64,000 nucleotides of DNA from CAZHTS01 sp964535315 (GCA_964535315.1 CAZHTS010000010.1:1-64000); one strand, 5' to 3'. Counted from the first letter of the stretch, positions 16,909-25,857 are shown. Program-made: numbers and translations. Notes: generated by a model not told the origin, from the sequence alone.

Positions 16909-18325
16909 CTTTCCCTCCGCGCGTGATGCGTTCCATGGCGCTCAACATGGCTGCCACCAGCCAGAGCAGTTGGATCTGTGAACGGGAATCAAAGATCTCG
17001 ACCATCATGTGTGTCATTTGTCCGGCGATCGCCGCTACAAACGCCAACGCCAGGGCTGAGAGCAGGTGGTCATTACGCCGCCAGCACTGCCAGCCGCGCC
17101 ACAGCGCCAGCCCCAAGAAGCTTACAAACGCCAGGATACCGCCCAGCCCGGTCTCGGCCCACACCAACAGATACTTGTTGTGCACGACATACAGAAAGCT
17201 GCGGCTGATCTCCGGCGTCAGGTAACGGCGAATATTGATGGCATAATTGTTGGCGCCTACACCCAACAAAGGGTGATCCTCAATCATCCGAAAAGCAATC
17301 TGCATCAACGGAATGCGCGCCATGGCCGCATTGGTGCGCATCCCGGTCAAACGCTCGTAAATCGGTTCGCCCAGAAAGGCCGCCCCCAGAATACCGGCCG
17401 ACAGCAGGCAGAACATCAACCACCCCGGCAAACGCCCGCGTAACCAGGCTGCCACGGCAAAGATACCCAACGAAAGCGTGAAGGCAATCCAGCCGCCGCG
17501 CGACACGGTGAACACCAACCCCAGCCCGCCCAACCCAAAGGCCAACAGGCCGCCTGCGCGCGCCAGTTGCGGCAAACGCGTAAACGACAGGCTCAACGCC
17601 GGCGCAAGCAGCAGACTAAAATAACCGGCCGCCACGTTGGGCGACCCCAACGTACCTGCCATGCGCCCGTAAGTGTTCACCGTGACAATTCCCATCCAGT
17701 TAACTTGCAGCCCGGCGAAACGCTGCGCCAGAACGACCAGCCCCTCAAACGCAAGACCAACCAGCAAGAAAAACACCAAGAAGTAAATGTCCTGTGCTGT
17801 ACGGATCGTACTGGCGATGTACAGATACAGCAGGTACATCTGCATCAGGAAAAAGACCTGAAAAAGCGCCCCACGTGTATCGCGCGCCACAAACACCGAC
17901 AAACACGCAATGACCATATAGAGGGTCAGGGGTAGATTGCTCCACAATAACAAACGGGGTTGGCTGCGCGGATGCACCAGTTCCTGCAATAAATAAATCC
18001 CATACAACATCACCAACGCCAACGTCGTGGCGGCGATGATCCAACCTTCGCGCATCCCCAACGGTGGGTTGGCGACCCGCGCCCCCAGGTAGATGTCCCA
18101 GCGCAATGGAATATCGATCAGGATCGCCGCCAACAGCACCCGGTTCAGGTTGCCAATGATCAACAGGCCAAACAACCCCGCCAACCCCATCACCGCCAGG
18201 TAACCCCACTTTCCGGGCAGTTCCACATGATAAACTACCAGCGCCGCGGTCAGCGCGCAGAATAACAACAGCGTGATGATCTGCACTACCTGCCCCTTCA
18301 GATCACACCGCCGGAGATGCGCCAT
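16895..18325 (-). CDS. O-antigen ligase/Wzy-like polymerase
   Basis: The protein has 476 residues from the ATG at 18325. A TTG at 18361 is a possible longer start that would overlap the upstream gene by 32 bp. There are about 11-12 transmembrane segments. A large extracytoplasmic loop near the C-terminus (about 310-400) contains FRMIEDHPLLGVGANNYAINI, the hallmark of the Wzy_C/WaaL domain. Conserved Arg and His residues are probably used to transfer lipid-linked glycan. It is a polymerase of the repeat unit, or a ligase that attaches glycan to an acceptor; sequence alone does not decide. Confidence 0.85.
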   Translation of the reverse strand: MAHLRRCDLKGQVVQIITLLLFCALTAALVVYHVELPGKWGYLAVMGLAGLFGLLIIGNLNRVLLAAILIDIPLRWDIYLGARVANPPLGMREGWIIAATTLALVMLYGIYLLQELVHPRSQPRLLLWSNLPLTLYMVIACLSVFVARDTRGALFQVFFLMQMYLLYLYIASTIRTAQDIYFLVFFLLVGLAFEGLVVLAQRFAGLQVNWMGIVTVNTYGRMAGTLGSPNVAAGYFSLLLAPALSLSFTRLPQLARAGGLLAFGLGGLGLVFTVSRGGWIAFTLSLGIFAVAAWLRGRLPGWLMFCLLSAGILGAAFLGEPIYERLTGMRTNAAMARIPLMQIAFRMIEDHPLLGVGANNYAINIRRYLTPEISRSFLYVVHNKYLLVWAETGLGGILAFVSFLGLALWRGWQCWRRNDHLLSALALAFVAAIAGQMTHMMVEIFDSRSQIQLLWLVAAMLSAMERITRGGKDDAS

Positions 18326-18329
18326 CCAA

Positions 18330-20369
18330 TCAGTCAACCGGCCGGTGATATTCAATGTCAATCTCCACAGTGGTACGTGCAGGTAGGATCAAATCCAATT
18401 TCAACATACCATCTTTTACCTGATAGGGAAAATCGTAACCGTTCACCTTGAGTGAAGCGATGGGCACATTTAAAGTTTCGGGGCGGCTGACATGAACGAT
18501 CTGTTCGGCATCCGTCTCATTCTCAAAAATCAACTGGCGGGCGTACATCCGCACGCTGCGGCTGCCATCGTCGTCAGTCTTCTCCAGGTAGAGCCGCCGG
18601 GCGATATATCCCAGGCTGTGCCATTCCACCCCACCGTGCAAACGGTTCATCTCGTCTGCCACCGGATCGAACGCACTCATCCCCGAGGCAAACAGACCGC
18701 TGCCATACGGGAAGGTATAGAACAATGCCGGTTTGTCGACGAACAGATCCAGAATTGAAGCCAGCAAATACGGGCGATAGGCCTGGTTCTCACTCGGCGC
18801 TCGCCGGATCAGATTGGGGAAATTACCGTAGCGCATCACCGCCGGTTCCATTCCATAAAATAACGCATCCGGGCGCGCATCGGTCAAAGCAGGCCGGGGA
18901 GCATCCAGCGGCACGTCCTGAGCGTTCGTGGTAGCCAGATAATTATTCTCTTTTAACAGCACCAGTGTCTGCTCGGGACTGATCCCGTTCGGGAAGACCA
19001 GGATCGGGTCCGATGCAATACGCGTCAGGTCGTAATGCAGTTTCATGCGCGCCAACCCTTCAAGAATGGCGCGCTCCTGGTCGATCAACGGTCTGGCCGG
19101 CAACAGAGCGCTCTCGCCCAGCGTACCCTGCGAGGCTTCGTAGCGGTAAAACTCATATCCCTCGCCATTGTTGCCGTATTGCACCATCGAGAAATAATTC
19201 GGGTTGGTTAAAAATGTCGCGATGACCTCGGGCTGAGAACGCTGCCAGGAAGCCGGAATAAAAGCCACCGTGGTGTGGAAGGTGTGCCGCTTCATCAACT
19301 CCAACAGGGCCGTGTAATTCAGTTCCTGATAGGGCTCGGCCAGAACCGCCGCATCGATCGTCAGATTGGCGTAATTATGATTGTTATGCCAGGTTTTTTC
19401 TCCGCCCACGTAACGCAAAACCATCATCGTGGGAATGATTTGAGAGAAACTGGAAGCGCTGTAGTAAATCTCGCGCAGCGCAATGGTATCGAGCGGCTGA
19501 CCGATCTCACCGGCATCCAGATAGACCGCCCCGCCCTGCCCCGAAGCCGGCTGCCAGCGCAAAAAGATGGGGTAATCCAGGCCGGCGTCATTGCCAGAAG
19601 CAATCAGCGAAGTGATCGCCTGCGGGTCCTTGACCACCAGGGCGTACGTATCTGGAGAAGCCGGCTGGGAGGTTAACACCGTCTGCCCGCTCAACTCACG
19701 CGTAATCTCGGACGCACTGCCGGTCACCTTCCAATCCTTGACCGAATCTTCCGGTAGAACTGCCCCCACCACCGCCTCGCCGGTCAAAAAAGATAGATCG
19801 TCGCCGCGCGCCCGTTCATCCACCTTGCCGATCAACAGGCTGGAGCCTTGCTCGCGCAGCGTATTCAACACCGCCAGATCCTTGCGCGACAACCACGGCC
19901 CGCTGACATCCAACAACACCGCGTCCAACGCAACCAGGCGATACGGCTTGCCATCCTCGGTCAACACCGCCGCGCGGCTAAAGCGGGTCTGGTCAACCGC
20001 ATGCGCCTTACACCCCAGGCCGTAAAAAGTGGCCAGCTGGCAAAAATTGGTGCTGAAACTGGTGCGCCGCCGCGAATTGTACAACAACACCACATCCTTG
20101 ACCTCAGGCCCCTCGCCCGGTCCGGGCTGCAAGCGCGGCCCGGCCGGTGTTGGCGACGGCTGGGCAATCGCCTTTGGCGAAAAAGGCGTGCGCTGACCGC
20201 CAGTCACGTCGCTGGTTGGGGTATTGAAAACGATCGCCGCGGTCGCCGTCGTGTTCGAGGCGACCTGGGCGCGCGGCGCGCCCAGGTCGCCCTGCATCAT
20301 CACGGCCACCATTCCTAAGCCCAACACAATTGCTAACACCAGCGCCGCCAGCGCCTCGGATCGACGCAT
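18330..20369 (-). CDS. Membrane-anchored deacetylase-like exopolysaccharide protein
   Basis: The protein has 679 residues with an AGGTGAG ribosome site. An N-terminal signal anchor (LAALVLAIVLGLGMVAVM) is followed by a Pro/Thr-rich stretch. About residues 90-210 (VVLLYNSRRRTSF, LDAVLLDVSG, GSSLLIGKVD) look like a glutamine amidotransferase-like Rossmann fold. About 330-560 resemble a polysaccharide deacetylase barrel: LTIDAAVL near motif 1, FHTTVAFIP like the ATFFIP strand, and VQYGNNGEGYEF where a motif 2 His would be expected. The metal-binding His is not visible, so the barrel may be inactive. A beta-rich C-terminal tail ends the protein. It is exported and probably acts on the polysaccharide outside; the function is not established. 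Confidence 0.6.
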   Translation of the reverse strand: MRRSEALAALVLAIVLGLGMVAVMMQGDLGAPRAQVASNTTATAAIVFNTPTSDVTGGQRTPFSPKAIAQPSPTPAGPRLQPGPGEGPEVKDVVLLYNSRRRTSFSTNFCQLATFYGLGCKAHAVDQTRFSRAAVLTEDGKPYRLVALDAVLLDVSGPWLSRKDLAVLNTLREQGSSLLIGKVDERARGDDLSFLTGEAVVGAVLPEDSVKDWKVTGSASEITRELSGQTVLTSQPASPDTYALVVKDPQAITSLIASGNDAGLDYPIFLRWQPASGQGGAVYLDAGEIGQPLDTIALREIYYSASSFSQIIPTMMVLRYVGGEKTWHNNHNYANLTIDAAVLAEPYQELNYTALLELMKRHTFHTTVAFIPASWQRSQPEVIATFLTNPNYFSMVQYGNNGEGYEFYRYEASQGTLGESALLPARPLIDQERAILEGLARMKLHYDLTRIASDPILVFPNGISPEQTLVLLKENNYLATTNAQDVPLDAPRPALTDARPDALFYGMEPAVMRYGNFPNLIRRAPSENQAYRPYLLASILDLFVDKPALFYTFPYGSGLFASGMSAFDPVADEMNRLHGGVEWHSLGYIARRLYLEKTDDDGSRSVRMYARQLIFENETDAEQIVHVSRPETLNVPIASLKVNGYDFPYQVKDGMLKLDLILPARTTVEIDIEYHRPVD

Positions 20370-20384
20370 CTTGTTCTCACCTGC

Positions 20385-21506
20385 CTATTGGCGATAGAAA
20401 TCCAACACTGCGCCGGCCACGCACTCGATCTCCTCATCGGTCAGTTCGGCAAACATCGGCAACGACAGAATCTCGCCGCAGGTTTGCTCTGTCACCGGCA
20501 GATCGCCCGGCGCGCCGCCCAGAAAAGCGGCTGCCTGCTGCAAATGGATCGGGATTGGGTAATGAATGCCGGTAAAAATACCCCGGCTCTTCAAATAGGC
20601 CTGCAACTCATCTCGCCGGGGTGCACGAATGACGTAGAGGTGGTAAATGTGCTGACAGTCGGGCCGCTCGACCGGCGTCGTCACCGCCGAACCGGCCAGC
20701 AGCCGGTTATACAGGGCGGCGTGTTGGCGGCGCAGCTCGTTCCATTCTGCCAGATGCGGCAATTTCACCCGGCAAACCAGCGCCTGAATCTCATCCAGGC
20801 GGGCGTTAAACCCGATCAAATCGTGATGGTAGCGCACCTCCGAACCATGATCGCGCAGCATCCGGCAGCGCCGGGCGATTTCGGCGTCGTTGGTGCTGAT
20901 AAAACCACCTTCACCATACGCCCCCAGGTTCTTGGAGTAATAAAACGAAAAACCAGCCGCGTCACCCAGGCTGCCGGCCTTATGCTTCTGGTAAGTAGCG
21001 CCGTGCGCCTGGCAGGCGTCTTCAATCACACGCAGATTATGCCGGCGTGCAATCTCCACCAACGGCTGCATAGCGACCATCTGTCCGTACAGGTGAACGG
21101 GCATAATCGCCCGCGTCTTGCTGGTGATGCGCGCCTCCACCTGAGACACATCCATCAGACAGGTCTGTGGGTCGATATCGACGAACACCGGCGTCGCCCC
21201 CGCCAGCAAAATGGCCTCGGCCGTGGCGATGAACGTGTGCGCCGGGGTGATCACCTCGTCTCCAGGGCCAATTTCGAGGGCGCGCAAGATTAAATGCAGC
21301 GCCGTCGTACCGTCGCTGACCCCAATCCCATATTGCGCCTCACAAAAACCGGCGAATTCCTTTTCCAGCGCCTGAACGTTCTCGCCCAGGAAAAGGTGCA
21401 TGCCATCCAACACCGCGGCAATGCCACCGAGAATCTCTTCCTTGAGCGGCGCATACTGACGCTTCAAGTCAACGAACTGGATGGCAGACGTCGTCTTGGT
21501 AACCAT
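20385..21506 (-). CDS. DegT/DnrJ/EryC1-family sugar aminotransferase (WbpE-like)
   Basis: The protein has 373 residues; ATG at 21506 after AAAGGAGGG. IQFVDLKRQYAPLKEEI, SDGTTALHLILRALEIGPGDEVI, TPAHTFIATAEAILLAGATP and EDACQAHGA are family hallmarks. The PLP Lys lies in FSFYYSKNLGAYGEGG. It converts a 3-keto nucleotide sugar to the 3-amino sugar. With the adjacent Gfo/Idh dehydrogenase and hexapeptide acetyltransferase it matches the WbpB-WbpD-WbpE trio that makes UDP-2,3-diacetamido-2,3-dideoxy-glucuronic acid. The required UDP-GlcNAc 6-dehydrogenase (WbpA) is not in the window. Confidence 0.9.
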   Translation of the reverse strand: MVTKTTSAIQFVDLKRQYAPLKEEILGGIAAVLDGMHLFLGENVQALEKEFAGFCEAQYGIGVSDGTTALHLILRALEIGPGDEVITPAHTFIATAEAILLAGATPVFVDIDPQTCLMDVSQVEARITSKTRAIMPVHLYGQMVAMQPLVEIARRHNLRVIEDACQAHGATYQKHKAGSLGDAAGFSFYYSKNLGAYGEGGFISTNDAEIARRCRMLRDHGSEVRYHHDLIGFNARLDEIQALVCRVKLPHLAEWNELRRQHAALYNRLLAGSAVTTPVERPDCQHIYHLYVIRAPRRDELQAYLKSRGIFTGIHYPIPIHLQQAAAFLGGAPGDLPVTEQTCGEILSLPMFAELTDEEIECVAGAVLDFYRQ

Positions 21507-21618
21507 AGAGCCCTCCTTTTGGGGTAGAGAAAATAGATGCACGTTTCTGAGAACGACAAAGTAAGAGGTTTGACCGCAGTTGAAGCGCGTAGCACGCCAC
21601 AACAAGTCGACTCAATTG

Positions 21619-22104
21619 TCAATGTTCGATCTCGCGCAACACCCGCGCCGGCGACCCCGCCACGATCGTCCAGGCCGGCACATCGTGCGTGACCACGCTG
21701 CCCGCGCCCACCACAGCCCCCTGCCCAATCGTCACCCCACACAGAATGGTGGCGTTACTGCCAATCGATGCCCCCAGGCACACGCGCGTGGGGACACATT
21801 CCCAATCCTCTGCGGTTTGCAGCTCACCGTCGGCATTGGTCGAACGCGGGTACTTATCGTTGATGAACATCACCCCATGCCCGATGAAGACATTATCTTC
21901 GATGGTCACCCCTTCGCAGATAAAGGTATGGCTGGAAATCTTCACCCGCCGGCCAATGCGCGCCCCGCGCTGGATCTCGACAAAGGTGCCCACCCGCGAG
22001 CCGTCACCGATCTCGCAGCCATACAGGTTCACAAAGGCATAGATACGCACATCCTCCCCCAGACGCACGTCGGGGGCAATCCGGGCAAAGTCGGGAGCTA
22101 CCAT
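21619..22104 (-). CDS. Hexapeptide-repeat N-acetyltransferase (WbpD-like)
   Basis: The protein has 161 residues made almost entirely of left-handed beta-helix hexapeptide repeats (VRIYAFVNLYGCEIGDGSRV, GVTIEDNVFIGHGV, GASIGSNATILCGVTIGQGA). It ends in the typical AGSPARVLREI. It acetylates the 3-amino group of a UDP-sugar using acetyl-CoA, by analogy with WbpD. It overlaps the Gfo/Idh gene by 7 bp, and a 112-bp gap separates it from the aminotransferase. Confidence 0.9.
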   Translation of the reverse strand: MVAPDFARIAPDVRLGEDVRIYAFVNLYGCEIGDGSRVGTFVEIQRGARIGRRVKISSHTFICEGVTIEDNVFIGHGVMFINDKYPRSTNADGELQTAEDWECVPTRVCLGASIGSNATILCGVTIGQGAVVGAGSVVTHDVPAWTIVAGSPARVLREIEH

Positions 22105-23114
22105 CTGATCGTCTCCACGTGCCCGCTGTTAAGCAAAGAACGCTGCGCCGCCTCTAGAATACGGACGACCTTCAGCCCCTCTTCACCGCAGGTGCAGGGC
22201 GTCTTATGATTGACGATGCAGTCCACAAAATGCATACACTCCTGACGCAACGGTTCAACCAGCTTGATGTTCGGAATGACCACGTCTCCATAACGATACG
22301 AGAGCATGAAATCCGCGTAGCTGCTGGGGAAGTCGTTGGTCACCACCCCCTTATCATAAATACGCAGTTTCTCCTGCGCTTCGATATCGTTGTACACCAC
22401 CATCTTCTTGCTGCCCACCACGGTGACCCGCCGCACCTTGCACGGGTCGAGCCAGCTGACGTGCACGTGCGCCAGCAAATGATCCGGGAACACCAGGTTC
22501 ATATAGGCGATGTCATGCGTATCCTTGAGCACACAACTCATCCCCTGGGCGCGTACCGACACCGGCTCCACATCCAACAGATACAACAGGATGGAGATAT
22601 CGTGCGGCGCCAGATCCCACAACACGTTCAGCCCGCGTTGGAACAGTCCCAGATTGAGACGGGCCGTATCCACATAATAAATATCCCCCAGTTCGCCGCT
22701 CTGAATCAATTGCTTCAACGCCTGTACCGCCGAATTGAACTCAAAAGTGTGCCCGACCATCAACACCCGGTCGCTCTGCTGGGAAATCTGACACAACTCT
22801 TCAGCCTGCTGGCTGTCAATCGTCAGCGGCTTCTCCACCAGGACGTGTAACCCGTTTTGCATGCATTCCTTTGCAATCGGGTAATGGCTGGGCGGCGGTG
22901 TAGCGATGACGACTGCGTCCAGGCCCATCGCAAACAGTTCGTGATAGTCACGGCTTATCCCAATTTGTGGATAAGTCGTTTGGATACGTTTCAGCCGATC
23001 TTCTTGCAAATCGGCCACTGCCACAACATTGGAATTGGGCAGTTCGACAAAATTTCGGATCAGGTTTGGCCCCCAATATCCACACCCAATCACACCAACC
23101 CTTACCTTATCCAT
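22098..23114 (-). CDS. Gfo/Idh/MocA-family nucleotide-sugar oxidoreductase (WbpB-like)
   Basis: The protein has 338 residues. The NAD-binding Rossmann motif is GVIGCGYWGPNLIRNF at the N-terminus. The family Lys lies in VLVEKPLTID, and DLAPHDISILLYLL is the substrate-side helix with the catalytic His. By homology to WbpB it oxidises the 3-hydroxyl of a UDP-GlcNAc uronic acid to a 3-keto sugar, which is then aminated and acetylated by the two downstream gene products. Confidence 0.9.
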   Translation of the reverse strand: MDKVRVGVIGCGYWGPNLIRNFVELPNSNVVAVADLQEDRLKRIQTTYPQIGISRDYHELFAMGLDAVVIATPPPSHYPIAKECMQNGLHVLVEKPLTIDSQQAEELCQISQQSDRVLMVGHTFEFNSAVQALKQLIQSGELGDIYYVDTARLNLGLFQRGLNVLWDLAPHDISILLYLLDVEPVSVRAQGMSCVLKDTHDIAYMNLVFPDHLLAHVHVSWLDPCKVRRVTVVGSKKMVVYNDIEAQEKLRIYDKGVVTNDFPSSYADFMLSYRYGDVVIPNIKLVEPLRQECMHFVDCIVNHKTPCTCGEEGLKVVRILEAAQRSLLNSGHVETIRW

Positions 23115-23139
23115 TCCAGCCTCCTTCCTCTCGGTTGAC

Positions 23140-23889
23140 TCAACAGGCGCCGTCGTGTTTTAAAACGACCAACGGTGTCTTGAGCAAGATCTTGATATCC
23201 AGACCCAATGATTGCTTACGAATATATTCCAGATCCAGGCGGGTTTGCTTATCGAAATCCACCGTACAGCGCGCCGTCACCTGCTGCAAACCGGTGATGC
23301 CCGGCTTGGCCTGTAAACGATAGCGATGCCAGGGCCGGTATTGATCGACCTCATAGGGGATCGCCGGGCGTGGCCCCACCAGGCTCATATCGCCGCGCAA
23401 TACACACCAGAACTGCGGCAATTCGTCCAGGCTATATTTGCGCAAGAAATGCCCGATGCGCGTGATGCGTGGATCGCGGATGAGCTTGTGCACCCTGTTC
23501 TCGCCCCCCTGCAAGGCGACCATCTGCTCGTGGTTGTGGTTGATCAAAGCCTGCATGTAGGCCTGATGGATGGCCGGGTCGGCGTTGGCAATCATCGTAC
23601 GGAACTTGTAGCAAGAAAACTCTTGCATGCGCCAATAGGCATAGCCGTTGAAATGCCAGCGCCGGGCCCCCACTCGCTTCTGCGCGAAAAATACCGGGCC
23701 CGCTGAATCTAACCTGATCAACACGGCAATGATCAACATTACCGGTGCCAGGACCAATAGCGCCGCCGCCGCCAGGAAAAAATCAAGAATGTCTTTGCTG
23801 ATATAATACAATGTACGGTCGCGTTTCAGCGGGCTGGTGGCGCGTGGATCGAACTTACGGACAAGCTCCAGGCTGATCTGCTGTTGCAT
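23140..23889 (-). CDS. Polyprenyl-phosphate glycosyl-1-phosphate transferase (priming sugar transferase)
   Basis: The protein has 249 residues with a GGGAGGGT site before the start. A single hydrophobic hairpin ([23 protein letters not shown]) is followed by the PF02397 core. The core has FAQKRVG, CYKFRTM, a small insertion, then [12 protein letters not shown] with the catalytic Asp-Glu pair, MSLVGPRPA and [10 protein letters not shown]. It starts repeat-unit assembly by moving a sugar-1-phosphate from a UDP-sugar onto undecaprenyl phosphate. It is a short, monotopic (WbaP core-type/PglC-like) form lacking the four-helix N-terminal domain. Confidence 0.92.
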   Translation of the reverse strand: MQQQISLELVRKFDPRATSPLKRDRTLYYISKDILDFFLAAAALLVLAPVMLIIAVLIRLDSAGPVFFAQKRVGARRWHFNGYAYWRMQEFSCYKFRTMIANADPAIHQAYMQALINHNHEQMVALQGGENRVHKLIRDPRITRIGHFLRKYSLDELPQFWCVLRGDMSLVGPRPAIPYEVDQYRPWHRYRLQAKPGITGLQQVTARCTVDFDKQTRLDLEYIRKQSLGLDIKILLKTPLVVLKHDGAC

Positions 23890-23958
23890 GGTACCCTCCC
23901 CTCGGATGGAAAAGAACGCTGCCGGCTAAACAACCGGCTACCCCTGATCCCAAAAAGA

Positions 23959-25512
23959 CTAGTGGTTTTTATCCGCCCCGGGAACCCCGGCGCGGGAAAT
24001 AGACTTACGATGGCCGTAATAATAGCTACCGCGTCCGTTTTGTTCGGTATGGGTGACTACCACCCCAATGGTGCGCGCTTTGAGCAAATTGAGTTGTTCG
24101 CAGGCCTCGTGCAACGTCTCGCGGCGCGTCATCCCTTGCCGCACAATCAGCACCACCCCGTCTACTTCGGGGGCCAGCGCGGCGGCGTCCGCCACCTCCA
24201 GCAAGGCCGAAGAATCCAGAACAACAATGTCGGCTTGCTCGCACAACAGTTTCAACAGATTGCGCATCGCCTCAGAACGCAGCCGGTCACTGGCGTCGCT
24301 CAACGGCTTACCGCTGGGCAAAATTCGTAACCCGGCAATACCGCTCTCCTGAAGCGCCTGCTCCCAATCACCCTCTGCGCTCAACAAATCACTCAGCCCA
24401 TATTCGTTACTCAGACCAAAAATAGCGTGGATCGCCGGCAGATTGGTGTCACAATCCACCAGGACGACCTGCTTTCCTGTTTGCGCCAACAGGATGGACA
24501 GATTCGCCGCCACCGTTGACTTGCCTTCTTCAGGCTCCGCCGAGGTGACCATCAACGTGTGCAGCGGGTGCTCCTGGGCGTAACGCAACACACCGATGCG
24601 CAACCGCCGATAAGCTTCGCCATAGGGTGAACTGCCATCGCTGGTCAGATACGCCCGTTTACGCGCCACCCCGGGGATTTTTCCGATCACCTTTTGGACA
24701 GCCACTGCCTCGATCTGTTCGCTGGTCTGCAGACGAGTATCAAAATGATCAAATAAAAATACCAGACCCAGCCCTGCCAGACCACTGAGCATCAACGCCA
24801 GCCCGTAATTAATCAACAGGTTGGGCTTATCAGGTTTGGTGGGCAAGATAGCCGGTTCGACCAGCGAGATCGTGTTGGCGCGCAACGCCTCACGCAAACG
24901 GGTTTCTTCGTATTGCTCCAACAAGGTGGCATACGTGTTCTGCTTCAATTCAAGCGAACGGCTGGCCGCCGCAATCGCCTCCGAATCCGAGGGCGACTCG
25001 CGCACCAGCGCCTCATATTCTTCCCGTCCCTGGCTCAGTTCCTGCTCAATCTGGGTAAGCTGTCCGGCCAGGATTTCTTTTGGATCCTTACCCCCGCCGG
25101 TATACAGGGCCTTGCTCTGCTCGATCAGAATCAGCGCCAGGGCATTGGCCGCCTGTTGGGCAATCAACGGATCGGAATGCTCGATCGTAATGTTGATCAA
25201 TTCCGTGTTGGTGACGATTTCCACCCGCACCGTCGGGGTGGCATCTAACCCCAGCTTTTTGACCAGTTCGTCCAATACCGGGCGGCTGGTTGCAATACGC
25301 ACATAGGTGTTAACCAGGCGATCGTTATAGACGTAATCGGTGTAACTCACCGTCCCCCCGGCGGCAGTCGCAATCCGCAGCGTCGCCGTAGCAGCATAAA
25401 TTGGCGTGATCAGGCGCGTACCCAGAACAACCAATATCATTGTCACGGAGATGGTGATGATGACGATCCACTTACGTCTCCATACGACGAGCAAGTAGTC
25501 CTTAAGGACCAT
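23959..25512 (-). CDS. Wzz/Wzc-like chain-length regulator with tyrosine-kinase domain
   Basis: The protein has 517 residues. It starts after GGAGGGAGGG and is the first gene of the operon. The Wzz domain has TM1 near residues 17-36, an extracytoplasmic coiled-coil region (about 60-225) and TM2 (about 232-252, after PTKPDKPNLLINY). The cytoplasmic BY-kinase domain has a Walker A SAEPEEGKSTVAANL (about 325), Walker A' VVLVDCDTN, and a Walker B-like IVVLDSSALLEV where the usual second-site Asp-Pro-Pro is changed. A short C-terminal tail with GRGSYYYGH is a candidate autophosphorylation cluster. It controls polymer length and export. Confidence 0.9.
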   Translation of the reverse strand: MVLKDYLLVVWRRKWIVIITISVTMILVVLGTRLITPIYAATATLRIATAAGGTVSYTDYVYNDRLVNTYVRIATSRPVLDELVKKLGLDATPTVRVEIVTNTELINITIEHSDPLIAQQAANALALILIEQSKALYTGGGKDPKEILAGQLTQIEQELSQGREEYEALVRESPSDSEAIAAASRSLELKQNTYATLLEQYEETRLREALRANTISLVEPAILPTKPDKPNLLINYGLALMLSGLAGLGLVFLFDHFDTRLQTSEQIEAVAVQKVIGKIPGVARKRAYLTSDGSSPYGEAYRRLRIGVLRYAQEHPLHTLMVTSAEPEEGKSTVAANLSILLAQTGKQVVLVDCDTNLPAIHAIFGLSNEYGLSDLLSAEGDWEQALQESGIAGLRILPSGKPLSDASDRLRSEAMRNLLKLLCEQADIVVLDSSALLEVADAAALAPEVDGVVLIVRQGMTRRETLHEACEQLNLLKARTIGVVVTHTEQNGRGSYYYGHRKSISRAGVPGADKNH

Positions 25513-25660
25513 AACCCTCCCTCCCGGCGCAGAGATGAAAATAGATATATTGAATATAACCGCGCTGCGCCCACAGTGTCCCGCTCACGGTACCCGTAAC
25601 CAGCCGACCGCTAAATTACCCCTAATACCCCCCGCGCTTAAAACCGTGAAACCCGATTTA

Positions 25661-25690
25661 AAACAAAAAAAACCAACCAAGTGGCCGGTT
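25661..25690 (-). terminator. Intrinsic terminator inside the operon leader (attenuator)
   Basis: On the minus strand AACCGGCC and GGTTGGTT form an 8-bp stem (two G-U pairs) closed by an ACTT tetraloop, with a following U-rich run. It lies about 150 nt upstream of the first operon gene and about 130 nt downstream of the predicted transcription start, so it can only act as a leader terminator. Confidence 0.65.
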
Positions 25691-25705
25691 TCGCAATTTG
25701 CTCCT

Positions 25706-25754
25706 CGCAGGTCTCCCATCCCATCGTATGGGGTTGCGACCAACAATACCTGCG
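25706..25754 (-). promoter_or_regulatory. Compact three-way-junction leader fold (candidate cis-regulatory RNA)
   Basis: On the minus strand a perfect 7-bp closing stem (CGCAGGT with ACCTGCG) encloses two hairpins. The first is GTTG-gtcg-CAAC and the second CCCAT-acg-ATGGG. An ATGGGAG tail follows that could compete for the second hairpin. The fold ends 15 nt before the leader terminator. I recognise no known riboswitch class in it. An AGGAG four nucleotides before a TTG codon at the stem's 3' edge opens a 12-codon frame (ending in a Trp/Phe-rich stretch) across the terminator, so a leader-peptide mechanism is also possible. Confidence 0.5.
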
Positions 25755-25828
25755 GATCAATGCATCCACTTTCCCCCGGTTTGTGTTGAGAGTGCGTTGT
25801 AGGGCAGAACAAATATAAAGTTAAATAG

Positions 25829-25857
25829 ATTTTAGCAAAAAGCTATAGCGAAGTCAA
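25829..25857 (-). promoter_or_regulatory. Promoter of the polysaccharide operon
   Basis: On the minus strand TTGACT (25857-25852), a 17-nt spacer and TAAAAT (25834-25829) form a near-consensus housekeeping promoter. The start is predicted near 25822, giving a leader of about 310 nt. Confidence 0.7.

Larger units (their letters stand above)
4273..25857 (-). other. Surface polysaccharide (EPS/capsule) biosynthesis operon
   Basis: Eighteen minus-strand genes lie head to tail, mostly overlapping or separated by fewer than 30 bp (largest gap 112 bp). One strong promoter lies upstream of the first gene. The order is Wzc-like, priming transferase, Gfo/Idh, acetyltransferase, aminotransferase, deacetylase-like, ligase/polymerase, flippase, GT4, phosphodiesterase fold, nucleotidyltransferase, GT4, GT4, ATP-grasp, two methyltransferases, FemAB-like and a deacetylase. 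This fits a Wzx/Wzy-type pathway. I saw no internal terminator. Confidence 0.8.

Noticed and set aside
25706..25754. Known riboswitch class (c-di-GMP, SAM, T-box) for the operon leader fold
   Set aside because: None of the invariant core sequences of those classes is present. A JUMPstart/ops element (GGCGGTAG) is also absent.
25535..25812. Short frames on both strands in the polysaccharide operon leader
   Set aside because: They overlap the promoter-to-terminator elements, lack ribosome sites and have no recognisable sequence. The 12-codon leader frame is kept only as an alternative.
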